The notes: generated from the letters alone by a model not told the origin. A stretch of DNA of 64,000 nt from Collinsella aerofaciens (GCF_015557435.1 NZ_JADNOH010000037.1:1-64000), one strand, 5' to 3'. Numbered from the stretch's first letter, positions 33,249-42,311 are shown. Translations and numbers: made by a program.

Positions 33249-35941
33249 GCATGGACGGCAACGTCATCATCAAAGCGGTGCTCGACACCGTTGACGTATC
33301 CAAGAACATCAAGGCCCTGGAGCGCGACCTCCAGGGCATCTCCTGGAAGAACATAACCGAGGGCGACGAGAAGGCCGCGAAGCTGTCGTCCTCGTTCAAG
33401 AAGGCCGGCACGGCCGCCACGGTGACGCTGACCGCGCCCGTGGTGGCCGCCGGCAAGGCCGTATTCGGCGTGGCCAGCGACTACGAGCAGGCCAACGCCC
33501 GCATAGCCGCCGCGTTCGGCGTGTCCGGCGAGGAGGCCGAGCGTTTCAGCGGCATAGGCAAGCGCATATACGAGGGTGGCTGGGGCCAGTCCCTGGACGA
33601 GGTCAACGATGCGCTGATCCAGTGCAAGTCCACCCTTCGCGACGTGTCCGACGAGGACCTGCAGACCGTCACCACCAACGCACTCATGCTGTCGGACACC
33701 TTCGGCGCAGACGTGAACGAGTCCATACGCGGCACCAACGCCCTCATGGAGGGCTTCGGGCTGTCCGCCACCGAGGCCAGCGACCTGCTGACGGCGGGCA
33801 TGCAGCGCGGCCTGAACTACACCGACGAGCTGGGCGACAACCTGAGCGAATACTCCGTGCGATGGGGCGAGGCGGGAATGAGCGCCAGCGAGTACTTCTC
33901 GCTGCTCGAAGCGGGCACGTCCAACGGCGCGTACAACCTGGACAAGGTGGGCGACTACCTCAACGAGTTCCTGACGGCGCTGTCCGACGGCCGCATGGAG
34001 GAATCCATCGGCTCGTTCAGCGAGGGCACGCAGGAGGTCTTCGAGAACTTCAAGAACGGCAGCGCCACCGCCAAGGACATGCTGCAGGCGGTGCTGGGCG
34101 ACCTCACGCAGATGCCAAACGAGTACGACAAGGCCGCGCTGGCCTCCACCCTGTGGTCCTCGCTGGGCGAGGACAATGCCATGGGCATGATCGAGTCCCT
34201 GGCGGGCGTGCAGGACAGCTTCGGCGACGTGGCGGGCGCTGCGCAGCAGGCCCAGGAGGCCGCCTCCGACAGCTTCGCCGTGAAATCGCAGGAGGCCATG
34301 CGCGAGCTGCAGGGCTCCATCGAGCCGCTTGGCGAGCCATTGCTCAACATCGCCACCAACGTGGCGGGTGTCGTCAAGTCGTTCTCCGAGTGGTTCGCCG
34401 GCATCGGCGAGGGCGGCCAGACCGCCGTGCTGGCGATCGCCACGATAGCGGCCGCCATAGGCCCCGTGCTGTCGACGGTCGGCACCGTCGTGGACACCGT
34501 GCCGAAAATCGGAGCGGCCTTCCAGGTGGTCGGCAAGCTGGGCACCGGCGCGCTGGGGCTCATAGCCGCGCATCCCGTGGTAGCGGCCATAGCGGCCATC
34601 ATCGCCGCCGTGGTGCTGCTGTGGAACAACTGCGAGGAGTTCCGCGACGCGGTGACCGCCGTGTGGGATGCCGTGTGCGCCGCGTTCGAGGTGGCCACCC
34701 AGGTGGCGGGCGACGTGGCCCAAAGCGTCGGCGAGTTATTCTCGCAGCTCGGCGAGACGCTGGGCGGCGTGTGGGACGGCATCTGCTCCACGGTGCAGGG
34801 GGCCATCGACGCCATAGCCGGGTTCTTCCAAGGCCTGGCCGGCACCGCCTCGTCCATCTGGGACGGCATCTGCAACGTGGTGCAGGTCGCCGTGATGCTG
34901 CTGGGCGAGATTCTGAACCTGGCCATCGAGACGCTGCTCATACCCTGGAACTTCATCTGGGAGAACTTCGGCGAGCAGCTGACGGCGGCATGGGACGCAA
35001 TCTGCAGCGCGGTGGGAAGCTACATCGACGCGGTGAGCCAGGTCATCACCGACGCGGTGACGGCGCTCTCCGAATGGTGGGGCGCGACGTGGGAAGGCAT
35101 CAGCGGCACCGCCAGCGCCATATGGGAGGCCATCTACGGCGCGGTGAGCGCATACATCCAGTACGTTAGCGACGTGATAGGCGCAGCCCTTTTGGTCATC
35201 CAGGGCGTGTGGGACACGGTGTGGGGCGCGGTGAGCTCCACCGCCTCCAGCATATGGGATGCCATCAGCTCGGCGATAGGCGCGGCCATCAATGCCATCA
35301 GCTCCACCATATCGGCGGTGCTGTCGGCAATTCAGGCGGTGTGGGACTCCATATGGGGTGCCGTGAGCAGCACGGCGTCGAGCGTGTGGGGCGGCATCAG
35401 CTCCACCATATCCAGCATCGTGAACGGCATCCGCGACACGATCTCCAGCGTGTTCAACGCCGCCAAGGACACCGTGAGCAGCGTGTGGAACTCCATCAAG
35501 AGCGCCATCGAGACGCCGATACAGAACGCCCGCGACACCGTGCGCAACGTCATCGACTCCATCAAGGGGTTCTTCAACTTCTCGTGGTCGCTGCCCCACC
35601 TGAAGCTGCCGCACCTGTCCATCTCCGGCAGCTTCAGCATCGCCCCGCCGAGCGTGCCGCACTTCGGCGTCGACTGGTACGCCAAGGGCGCCGTGTTCAA
35701 CGGCCCCAGCGTCATCGGCGTCGGCGAGGCGGGCCCCGAGGGCGTGGTGCCGTTCAACGAGCGCGGCGCGCGCCCGCTGGCCGAGGGCATCGCCAAGCTG
35801 CTCGACGGCAAGGGCGGCGCGGCCCATGGCGACACGAACGTGACAATCAACCTGTACGCGACCGTGCGGGAGGAGGCCGACATCGAGAAAATCTCCCGCC
35901 AGATAGCCAAGGAAATCAAACGGCAGGAGTGCTTCGCATGA
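33245..35941 (+). CDS. Tape measure protein
   Basis: At 898 residues it is the longest gene of prophage 1. The N-terminal region (FKKAGTAATVTLTAPVVAAGKA...) is followed by hydrophobic segments (about 390-470) and a long array of Trp-containing repeats such as AVWDSIWGAVSSTASSVWGG. A C-terminal Gly-rich end (GVGEAGPEGVVPF) is conserved in many tape measures. It sets tail length and aids DNA entry. GTG 33245 or ATG 33251 may be used; gaggtg supports the latter. Confidence 0.92.
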   Translation: MSMDGNVIIKAVLDTVDVSKNIKALERDLQGISWKNITEGDEKAAKLSSSFKKAGTAATVTLTAPVVAAGKAVFGVASDYEQANARIAAAFGVSGEEAERFSGIGKRIYEGGWGQSLDEVNDALIQCKSTLRDVSDEDLQTVTTNALMLSDTFGADVNESIRGTNALMEGFGLSATEASDLLTAGMQRGLNYTDELGDNLSEYSVRWGEAGMSASEYFSLLEAGTSNGAYNLDKVGDYLNEFLTALSDGRMEESIGSFSEGTQEVFENFKNGSATAKDMLQAVLGDLTQMPNEYDKAALASTLWSSLGEDNAMGMIESLAGVQDSFGDVAGAAQQAQEAASDSFAVKSQEAMRELQGSIEPLGEPLLNIATNVAGVVKSFSEWFAGIGEGGQTAVLAIATIAAAIGPVLSTVGTVVDTVPKIGAAFQVVGKLGTGALGLIAAHPVVAAIAAIIAAVVLLWNNCEEFRDAVTAVWDAVCAAFEVATQVAGDVAQSVGELFSQLGETLGGVWDGICSTVQGAIDAIAGFFQGLAGTASSIWDGICNVVQVAVMLLGEILNLAIETLLIPWNFIWENFGEQLTAAWDAICSAVGSYIDAVSQVITDAVTALSEWWGATWEGISGTASAIWEAIYGAVSAYIQYVSDVIGAALLVIQGVWDTVWGAVSSTASSIWDAISSAIGAAINAISSTISAVLSAIQAVWDSIWGAVSSTASSVWGGISSTISSIVNGIRDTISSVFNAAKDTVSSVWNSIKSAIETPIQNARDTVRNVIDSIKGFFNFSWSLPHLKLPHLSISGSFSIAPPSVPHFGVDWYAKGAVFNGPSVIGVGEAGPEGVVPFNERGARPLAEGIAKLLDGKGGAAHGDTNVTINLYATVREEADIEKISRQIAKEIKRQECFA

Positions 35942-36651
35942 TATACAACGGCTTCGACTTCGCGCCGTGGTTCGACACCCGGCTCGTGACCCGCTCGCTG
36001 CTGCCCGAGTACGAAATCGCCACGCGCGACGTGCCCGGGCAGCCCGGCTCGCGCTTCATGCGCGCAGAGCTGAAACCCCTGACGATAGACGTGGCGGCGG
36101 CGTGGAGGGCGCGCCCCGCCGACGACATGGCGGCCCTTCGCCGCCTCATGGCCTCGCGCCTGCTGTGCCTCAAGGAGGCCGAGCTGTGGCTGGACGACGA
36201 GAGGCACCTGGGCCTGCGCTACATGGCCGTGCTGACCTCGCCGGGCGCGCTCGACACGTTGTGGCACACCGGCGAGGCCACGCTGACGTTCACGGCATAC
36301 GACCCCGTGGCCTACGGGGCCGAGGGGCGCGCAACCGTGTCGGGCACCTCGGGCGTGCAGGTGGGCGGGACGTTCCGCACCTACCCCACCGTGACCGTCA
36401 GGCCCGGCGGCAGCACGTCGGCGCTGCGGCTGACGAACATGGGCACGGGCGAGTTCGTGCAGATCGACAAGGCGGTGACGGCATCGAGCGCGGTGGTCAT
36501 CGACATGGCCGCCCCGCAGGCCACGGTGGACGGCAGCCCCGCGCCCGTGACCTTCGAGAGTGACTTCTTCCCGCTGGAGCCGGGGGCCAACAGCCTCAAG
36601 CTGTCCAGCGGCACCGCGACGGTACAGTGGACGGAAAGGTACGTGGGCTGA
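35938..36651 (+). CDS. Distal tail protein (Dit)
   Basis: The 237-residue protein has the Dit N-terminal belt (MIYNGFDFAPWFDTRLVTRS) and a C-terminal galectin-like part (TGEFVQIDKAVTASS...ATVQWTERYVG). It caps the tail tube and links to the baseplate. The C-terminal half is clearly homologous to prophage 2 Dit (55506-56243). ATGA overlap with the tape measure gene. Confidence 0.85.
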   Translation: MIYNGFDFAPWFDTRLVTRSLLPEYEIATRDVPGQPGSRFMRAELKPLTIDVAAAWRARPADDMAALRRLMASRLLCLKEAELWLDDERHLGLRYMAVLTSPGALDTLWHTGEATLTFTAYDPVAYGAEGRATVSGTSGVQVGGTFRTYPTVTVRPGGSTSALRLTNMGTGEFVQIDKAVTASSAVVIDMAAPQATVDGSPAPVTFESDFFPLEPGANSLKLSSGTATVQWTERYVG

Positions 36652-39203
36652 TGATTCTGTGGGTATGCGACCGCTGGGAGGCGTACAAGGGACCCATCAA
36701 GACGCTGTTCGAGTGCGAGGACACGCGCGAGGTCAACGGCGAGAACGCCCTGAGCATCACAACGCTGGCGCGCCTGGACAAGGGCGACCGCCTGGTGTGG
36801 CGCGACCTCAAGGGCCGCTGGCACGAGAACATCGTGGACGGCGTGGAAGAGGAGCGCGCAAGCGCGGGCATCCTCTACACGTACTACTGCCCGACCTCGG
36901 CGCAAATCGAGCTCCTGGGCGACTACCTGGAGGACAAGCGCCCCTACGACGTGAGCGCCTACGCCGCGCTGGCCTCGGCGCTGTCCTCCTCGCGCTGGCA
37001 GGTCGGAACCGTGGCCGACCTCGGGCAGGCCGGCACGAACTTCTACCACACCAACGCATGGGCGGCCATCCACGACGTGGCAGACACTTGGGGCGGCGAG
37101 CTGTCGTTCGAAATCCAGGTGAGCGGCACCAAGGTGACCGCACGCCGCGTGTGCATGGCCAAGCAGGTCGGCGAGGACAACGGCAAGCGTTTCACCTACG
37201 CCAAGGACCTCGTGAGCGTCAAGCGCAGCGTGGACGAGGGCAACGTGTGCACCGCCCTGTACGGCTACGGCAAGTCCCTGCAGACCGCCGACGAGGACGG
37301 CAACCTGACGGGCGGCTACGACCGCAAGCTGACCTTCGGCGACGTGAACGGCGGGCAGAACTGGGTGGGGTCGGCCGACGCGCTGGCGCGCTGGGGACGG
37401 CCCGACGGCAAGGGCGGCAAGGCGCACGTGTTCGGCGACGTGGAGTTCTCCGACTGCGAGGACACCGCCGAGCTGAAGAAGCTCACCGAGGCGCAGCTGG
37501 CGCAGTCGTGCGTGCCCACCGTGTCCTACACCGTGGACGCCGTGGCGCTTGCGCGCGCCGGCGAGGGCTTCGAGGGCGCGGACGAGGGCGACCTGGTGAC
37601 CGTGGTGGACAAGGTGTACGACCCGCCGCTGCGCGTGCGCACCCGCATCACCAAGGTGGTGGAGGATCAGCTGCGCCCCGGCGAGGTCACCTACACGTTC
37701 GGCAACTACCAGACGGTCGCCGAGCTGATGGCCGCGCAGAAGTCGGCCACCAAGTCCACCGCCTCGACCATCCGGGCGACCGTGACCGAGGCCGTGAACG
37801 CCTCGAACAAGGCATCGACCGGCAAATGGGGCGAGAGCCTGGCGGCCGCCGAGGAGCGCCAGAAGGCGTACGCCAAGGAGGTCGGCGGCGCCGCCCAGGA
37901 CTACACCGACCAGATAAGGGACGAGCTGGACAAGGCCCTCAAGGAGTACGCCGACAACGGGGACACCACGCTGGAGGAGGCACTGAAGAAGTACTCCGAC
38001 GACGGCAACCTGGACCTGGACGAGGTGCTGCGCCTGTACACCGACACGTCGATAGAGCAAAGCGAGAGCGTGCTCAAGCAGATAGACGAGGCCAACAAGG
38101 AGTACCTGGAAGGCGTCACGGGCAAGCTGGACGAACGGCTGACGAGCGCCGAGGGCGAGGTGGATGGGCTGCAGAAACAGCTCGACCAGCTGCCGACGGA
38201 TATCCGCAAGAAGATCGTTGGCATGCTCAACAGCGAGGTGAACACCACGGGCGGCTGGGTGTACGAGGAGCCCGGCCAAGGCATCCTGGTGTACGACAAA
38301 AAGCCCGAGAGCGCCACCAAGTGCGTCAAGATAGGCGGCGGAATCATCGGCGTGGCCAACTCCAAGTACTCCAGCGGCGCGTGGAAGTGGCGCACGGCCA
38401 TAACCGGCGACGGCGTGACCGCCGACGAGCTGACCACGGGCCGCATCAAAGGCGGGAACTCGTACTGGGACCTCGACAGCGGGGCCTTCTACCTGCGCGA
38501 CGGCTCCATCTTCATGACCGACAGCAACGGCAACAGGGTCTATATCAACGCCACCAACGGCTTCCAGATATACGACAAGAACGGCTCCATCATCGCGGGC
38601 ACCGTGCTGGTGGGCAGCACCTCCATGTTCCGCTGCAACATGGTCGGCACGTCGTCAACCAACTACATCACCACCGGCACGACGACGAACAACCACCCGG
38701 GAGCGTCGTTCGTGAACGGCTCGACCGAGTACTGCACCATCGAGGCCGTCCACGCGAAGGACAGCCCCACGGCGAGCTCGACCGACGGCGTGGGCATATC
38801 CACCTGCGGCTACGGCTTCCTGGCAGTCAACCGCTACTACCGCCAGACGTGGCTGACGACCCCCTACTACGCGGGCTACATGAGCCATCCCGACGAGCAG
38901 CTGTACATGAAGAGCGGCAACAGCAACGCGGGCGGCTCGGCGTACGTGAAGCTGCAGGAGAACTCCAACAACTACGTGTACCTGGATAGCAGCCGCGCAG
39001 ACATTGGGTCGTCGGGCACCGCCAGGATACTCGCCCCGAAGTTCGCCATAGGAACCAGTCCGAGCAGCGGCGGCACCTACGGGTACACGGGCTCCACGCA
39101 GTTCATCGGGTGCATCACCAACAACGGCAACAACTGGACGTGGGGCACCATCAACGTGGTGAACGGAATCATCACCGGCATGAGCAGCATCACGGGAAAC
39201 TAG
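36651..39203 (+). CDS. Tail-tip / prophage tail protein (Tal-like) with adhesin-like C-terminus
   Basis: The 850-residue protein has a hub domain (1-370) with AKDLVSVKRSVDEGN and GGYDRKLTFGDVNGG, nearly identical motifs to those in prophage 2 (53353-55515). A coiled-coil region (370-540) and a Gly/Ser/Thr-rich C-terminus (540-850, strand-rich) follow. It forms the tail tip and probably carries host-binding or wall-penetrating function. ATG 36651 overlaps the Dit stop. Confidence 0.85.
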   Translation: MILWVCDRWEAYKGPIKTLFECEDTREVNGENALSITTLARLDKGDRLVWRDLKGRWHENIVDGVEEERASAGILYTYYCPTSAQIELLGDYLEDKRPYDVSAYAALASALSSSRWQVGTVADLGQAGTNFYHTNAWAAIHDVADTWGGELSFEIQVSGTKVTARRVCMAKQVGEDNGKRFTYAKDLVSVKRSVDEGNVCTALYGYGKSLQTADEDGNLTGGYDRKLTFGDVNGGQNWVGSADALARWGRPDGKGGKAHVFGDVEFSDCEDTAELKKLTEAQLAQSCVPTVSYTVDAVALARAGEGFEGADEGDLVTVVDKVYDPPLRVRTRITKVVEDQLRPGEVTYTFGNYQTVAELMAAQKSATKSTASTIRATVTEAVNASNKASTGKWGESLAAAEERQKAYAKEVGGAAQDYTDQIRDELDKALKEYADNGDTTLEEALKKYSDDGNLDLDEVLRLYTDTSIEQSESVLKQIDEANKEYLEGVTGKLDERLTSAEGEVDGLQKQLDQLPTDIRKKIVGMLNSEVNTTGGWVYEEPGQGILVYDKKPESATKCVKIGGGIIGVANSKYSSGAWKWRTAITGDGVTADELTTGRIKGGNSYWDLDSGAFYLRDGSIFMTDSNGNRVYINATNGFQIYDKNGSIIAGTVLVGSTSMFRCNMVGTSSTNYITTGTTTNNHPGASFVNGSTEYCTIEAVHAKDSPTASSTDGVGISTCGYGFLAVNRYYRQTWLTTPYYAGYMSHPDEQLYMKSGNSNAGGSAYVKLQENSNNYVYLDSSRADIGSSGTARILAPKFAIGTSPSSGGTYGYTGSTQFIGCITNNGNNWTWGTINVVNGIITGMSSITGN

Positions 39204-39224
39204 ACCAGCGAGAGAGGAAACGGA

Positions 39225-39545
39225 ATGTTCTACCACCTTGTGCAGCAGCCCGAAGCGCCGCAGGCGCTCGACGGCGCGCCGAAGCCGCCCGAGGCGCTTC
39301 CGGTGTTCGAGTGCATCAGCGACCCGGCCACGGCGCGGGCCATCGTGGAATCGGAAGACGTGTTCGAGTTCGACGGCAAGGGCGGCTTCACGCTCGTGTC
39401 CAGCCCCGTGGCCGTCATGGACGCGGAAGGCGGCGAGGCCAACGCCGTGGACTTCTCGGCGCTCACCGACGAGGAGATATGCGGGGTCCACAGAGCGCAG
39501 CCCGGCGACATATCGCGGACACTTGCGGCCGAAGGAAAGGAATGA
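39225..39545 (+). CDS. Small tail-region protein of unknown function
   Basis: The 106-residue, acidic, Pro-rich protein (EAPQALDGAPKPPEALPVF) lies between tail tip and baseplate genes. GAGAGGAAACG precedes the ATG. No domain; a counterpart at the same place in prophage 2 (52943-53344) is also unassigned. Confidence 0.65.
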   Translation: MFYHLVQQPEAPQALDGAPKPPEALPVFECISDPATARAIVESEDVFEFDGKGGFTLVSSPVAVMDAEGGEANAVDFSALTDEEICGVHRAQPGDISRTLAAEGKE

Positions 39546-39548
39546 GGC

Positions 39549-40451
39549 ATGGCAACGCACGAGCTTACGCTCAACCTCAAGAAGACCAACATAGCGCCGC
39601 CCGTCATCACCGTGCACCAGGGCGACAGCGCCGAGGTCCTGAAGGCCGCCATCTACGACGGCGACAAGAAGGCGGCCCTGACGGGCTGCAAGGTGCACCT
39701 CATGGCTGCGAAGCCCGACCACACCTACGTGGAGCAGCAGTTCACGGGCATCAGCGACAACGTGGCCACCGTGACCGTCAACCCCGCCGTCTTCGGCGTG
39801 GCCGGGCTGCTCAAGGTGTGCTACGTGCGCGTGCGGAACGCGGCAGGGCTGGACGCCACCACCGAGAACGTCCTGGTGAACGTGCTGCCCTCGGCGAGCG
39901 CGTCGGGCGAGATATCCGGCCCGTACGTCGATGCGGTGGAGGCGATCATCGCGAACCTCGAAGGGCAGCTAGCCGACGTGAGCGCGCTGAACGCGCAGAT
40001 GCAGAAGGCCGAGGCCTCCCGCGCGAGCGCGGAAAACCAGCGCGCCACGAACGAGAAGGCACGCCAGACCGCCGAAACCAGGCGCGCAGAGGCCGAGAAG
40101 AAGCGAGCCACGGCGGAAAGCGACCGCGTGACCGAGGCGTCGCAGCTGAAGACGGCCTCGCAAGCCGCCACGGCTGCGGCAAACGGCGCGGCCTCGAACG
40201 CCGGCGCGGCGGCAAACATCGCCCTGCAGATAGCCAACAGCGTGGCGCAGGGCAGCGCGGGCAGCTCGGACATGGCCAAGCAGAAGCAGCAGATAGCCGA
40301 CCTGTACGGCAAGCTGGCCGACGCCACGGACGCGTTCATCTACGACGACGGCACCGTGTACTGCCCCGCCTCCAAGGCCAGTGCATCTGGCAGCACCATC
40401 ACGTTCGGGAGCACCTGCACGGCGTCCGGCACAACCCTCAACCTCAAGTAG
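39549..40451 (+). CDS. Baseplate upper-protein-like (BppU-like) coiled-coil protein
   Basis: The 300-residue protein has an N-terminal beta domain (1-120; LNLKKTNIAPPVITVHQGDS) as in BppU proteins and a long Ala-rich coiled coil (140-260) with Arg/Glu/Ala heptads. It probably trimerises to anchor the DGR-diversified receptor-binding protein encoded next. The homolog in prophage 2 is at 51942-52946. Confidence 0.75.
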   Translation: MATHELTLNLKKTNIAPPVITVHQGDSAEVLKAAIYDGDKKAALTGCKVHLMAAKPDHTYVEQQFTGISDNVATVTVNPAVFGVAGLLKVCYVRVRNAAGLDATTENVLVNVLPSASASGEISGPYVDAVEAIIANLEGQLADVSALNAQMQKAEASRASAENQRATNEKARQTAETRRAEAEKKRATAESDRVTEASQLKTASQAATAAANGAASNAGAAANIALQIANSVAQGSAGSSDMAKQKQQIADLYGKLADATDAFIYDDGTVYCPASKASASGSTITFGSTCTASGTTLNLK

Positions 40452-40463
40452 AAAGGCAACGAA

Positions 40464-41372
40464 ATGGCACAAGCGAAAACCCTGTCAGTGGGCGGCATCG
40501 GCTACGAGGTCATCGACGATACCGCGCGCAGCAACGCGCAGACGGCGCTCAACAACGCCGAGTACAACCGCCAGGGCCAAATCGGCAAGTACGGCGGGCA
40601 GAACATCGCCACCATCCTGGCGGGAGAGATCGGCAGCGGCAGCGTGTACGACGCGCTGCATAAGCGCATCGCCGCCGCGAACTTCGCAGGCCTGCGCGTG
40701 GGCGACTACCTGGACGTGCCGCTTGTGAGCGCATCCGCCGTCACCACACAGCAATCTGTGCGGTTCCTGCTTGCCCACATCGACCCGTACCTTTACTGCG
40801 GCGACAACAGCAAGGGACACCATATCGCGTTCGTGGCCTCCGCGCCCATCGCCGTGGCCAAGACCGTGACCGGCGTTGCCAACGACAGCTTCCTGATGTG
40901 GAACACGACCAACACGAACCAGGGCACCGCCGACCAGAAATGCCCCTACCCCAACAGCAACCTCAAGGCGTGGGAGACGGCCTTCGAGGCGTGCCTGCCC
41001 GAGGGGCTGACCAAGTACCTGCTTACCCAGCGCGTGCTGCTTGAGGAGCGGTACAGCGCCAGCGGCGCGCTCAACGACTCCAACTCGTGGAGCTGGCAGG
41101 ATATCGGCAAGGTGTTCTCGCTGTCGGAGATGGAGGTGTACGGCTGCCCCGTGTGGGGGACGCCAGGCTGGTCGGTCGGCTTCGACTGCCAGTTTGACCT
41201 GTTCCGAGACACGGCGCACCGAGTCAACGGAAGTCGGGACGGTTGGTGGCTGCGTTCCGTTGCGTCGGGCTCCGCGTCCAGCGTGTGCTATGTCAGCGAC
41301 AACGGCTATGCCACCTGCCACTCGGCGGCGTACGTCTGGGTTCGCCCCCGCCCCGGCTTCCTCGTCGGCTAG
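40464..41372 (+). CDS. DGR1 target: C-type-lectin-like variable tail protein
   Basis: The 302-residue protein has an N-terminal domain and a C-terminal domain ending in the variable region (about 259-299): GWWLRSVASGSASS...VWVRPRPGFLVG. The frame WWLRS...V.VRP is typical of DUF6273/CLec-fold DGR targets, in which diversified side chains form the ligand site. Position beside the BppU-like gene suggests a receptor-binding tip. The VR is at 41239-41361. GAAAGGC lies before the ATG. The protein is homologous over its length to the prophage 2 target. Confidence 0.9.
   Translation: MAQAKTLSVGGIGYEVIDDTARSNAQTALNNAEYNRQGQIGKYGGQNIATILAGEIGSGSVYDALHKRIAAANFAGLRVGDYLDVPLVSASAVTTQQSVRFLLAHIDPYLYCGDNSKGHHIAFVASAPIAVAKTVTGVANDSFLMWNTTNTNQGTADQKCPYPNSNLKAWETAFEACLPEGLTKYLLTQRVLLEERYSASGALNDSNSWSWQDIGKVFSLSEMEVYGCPVWGTPGWSVGFDCQFDLFRDTAHRVNGSRDGWWLRSVASGSASSVCYVSDNGYATCHSAAYVWVRPRPGFLVG
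41239..41361 (+). repeat. DGR1 variable repeat (VR)
   Basis: The 123 bp align without gaps to the TR at 41977-42099 (offset 738). There are 12 differences, all where the TR has adenine (23 A in the TR), and none at any other base. The changed codons include Asn to Gly, Ser, Asp, Tyr, Thr and His, Tyr to Cys, and Thr to Ala. Confidence 0.95.
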
Positions 41373-41380
41373 CCAGCCGA
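41365..41380. other. Stem-loop 3 nt after VR1 (possible DGR homing hairpin)
   Basis: tcggct and agccga pair perfectly (6 bp) around the 4-nt loop agcc. It spans the target stop codon and starts 3 nt past the VR. In the Bordetella phage DGR a hairpin at this place is needed for efficient retrohoming. Confidence 0.6.
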
Positions 41381-41400
41381 GTGCTCTATACTCTGCTTTT

Positions 41401-41452
41401 AGGCGACCGCCTTGCGCGGTCGCCTCCTGCCCGCGAAGCGGGCCGTTTTTTT
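41401..41452 (+). terminator. Double hairpin and terminator between target and avd
   Basis: First hairpin: aggcgaccg/cggtcgcct (41401-41409/41417-41425). Second: gcccgc-gaa-gcgggc (41429-41443), followed by seven T. It should limit read-through from tail genes into avd. The second DGR has the same two-hairpin arrangement. Confidence 0.75.
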
Positions 41453-41476
41453 CGCCAGTTTCCCCAGGAGGTGCAC

Positions 41477-41947
41477 GTGAGCGGCGTCTACCAGCGCAAC
41501 CGCGAGGTGTCCGAGTACAAGTTCTTCACGCAGGCCATCGCCATCCGCGTGGAGGTCAACAAGCTGATGGCGTCCTCCTCCGTGGTTCCGAAGGCCTACC
41601 GTCTGCTGAACGCGGTGCCGACCGTGGAGACGGCACGCAGCATCGTGTACAACGTCAACCGCGCCGACTGCTTCTATCCCAACAGCTCGTTCAACGCGCT
41701 GGAGAGGAAACGCTACCTGACGCTGGCCATAGCGGACTGCGAGCAGCTTATGCTGGACATGCAGTGCCTCATGGATATCGGCCTGCCCGTGAACGCCAAC
41801 CGCTTCGAGGGGCTGGCGGCCATGGTCGAGGAGGAGATCAGGCTGCTGAAGGGCGCGCGCAAGAACGTGCGCGTCACCGGCAAGAAGTCCACCGAGGAGC
41901 GCATAGCCGAGGCCGAGGCCGAGCTAGAGCGCCTGCGTTCGCTATAA
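41477..41947 (+). CDS. avd: DGR1 accessory variability determinant (Avd-like)
   Basis: The 156-residue basic helical protein matches the Avd/four-helix-bundle class: SGVYQRNREVSEYKFFTQAI at the N-terminus, ARSIVYNVNRADCFYP in the middle and a basic C-terminus. Known: Avd forms a pentameric barrel that binds the reverse transcriptase and DGR RNA. It is homologous to 50497-50907. GTG 41477 is chosen by homology and the AGGAG 7 bases upstream. TATAAT spans its stop codon. Confidence 0.88.
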   Translation: MSGVYQRNREVSEYKFFTQAIAIRVEVNKLMASSSVVPKAYRLLNAVPTVETARSIVYNVNRADCFYPNSSFNALERKRYLTLAIADCEQLMLDMQCLMDIGLPVNANRFEGLAAMVEEEIRLLKGARKNVRVTGKKSTEERIAEAEAELERLRSL

Positions 41948-41948
41948 T
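41943..41948 (+). promoter_or_regulatory. Consensus -10 box at the avd stop, candidate DGR1 RNA promoter
   Basis: TATAAT overlaps the avd stop codon, 28 bases before the TR. No clear -35 is seen. In DGR2 the same place carries TAGAAT (50499-50494). Paired position in both systems suggests a TR-RNA promoter. Confidence 0.4.
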
Positions 41949-41976
41949 GGGCGGCGGTCGCGCCTTGTTTATCGGT

Positions 41977-42099
41977 ACAATTGGTGGCTGCGTTCCGTTG
42001 CGTCGGGCTCCGCGTCCAACGTGTGCTATGTCAACAACAACGGCAATGCCAACTACAACTCGGCGACGAACGTCTGGGTTCGCCCCCGCCCCGGATTCC
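41977..42099 (+). repeat. DGR1 template repeat (TR)
   Basis: Template copied into the VR at 41239. Read in the target frame it is rich in AAC and AAT (Asn) codons, the design that gives widest coding change when adenines are mutated. It lies between avd and RT, the common TR position. Confidence 0.95.
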
Positions 42100-42311
42100 C
42101 TTATTGCCAGACCGAGTAGGCCCCAGGGCCGAAAGCAGAGCGCGAAGAGGAAGGAAGGCGCGACCGTCGGGCATGCGCCCGTAAATACGCACCCCGCGAG
42201 GGTGGCCGGACGCTGCTTGCATGGCGCGGCGCTCCGTGGCTTCGCCGCGTTTCATGGCCATACCTCAAGCGGCTGCCAGAGCCACATTGCAAGCCGCGCG
42301 GGGTGCCTCCT
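42100..42311 (+). ncRNA. DGR1 RNA spacer: conserved structured region between TR and RT
   Basis: This 212-nt non-coding stretch is strongly similar to the TR-RT spacer of DGR2. Shared features are ATTGCCAGACCG just after the TR, GAGGAAGGAAGG, a GGGC-(4 nt)-GCCC hairpin (42169-42180), an outer 10-bp pairing gcaccccgcg/cgcggggtgc (42189-42198/42297-42306), and an inner CGCGGCG/CGCCGCG stem (42225-42231/42243-42249). The inner stem shows a compensatory C-G to U-A change in DGR2. Likely it recruits Avd-RT and primes cDNA synthesis. Confidence 0.75.

Noticed and set aside
33068-34723. Long - strand frame (551 codons) opposite the tape measure gene
   Set aside because: Antisense artefact of high GC codon bias: rich in Ala/Arg/His/Gly, no ribosome-binding site, no neighbours on that strand. 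The same applies to many long antisense or shifted frames across 13-45 kb.
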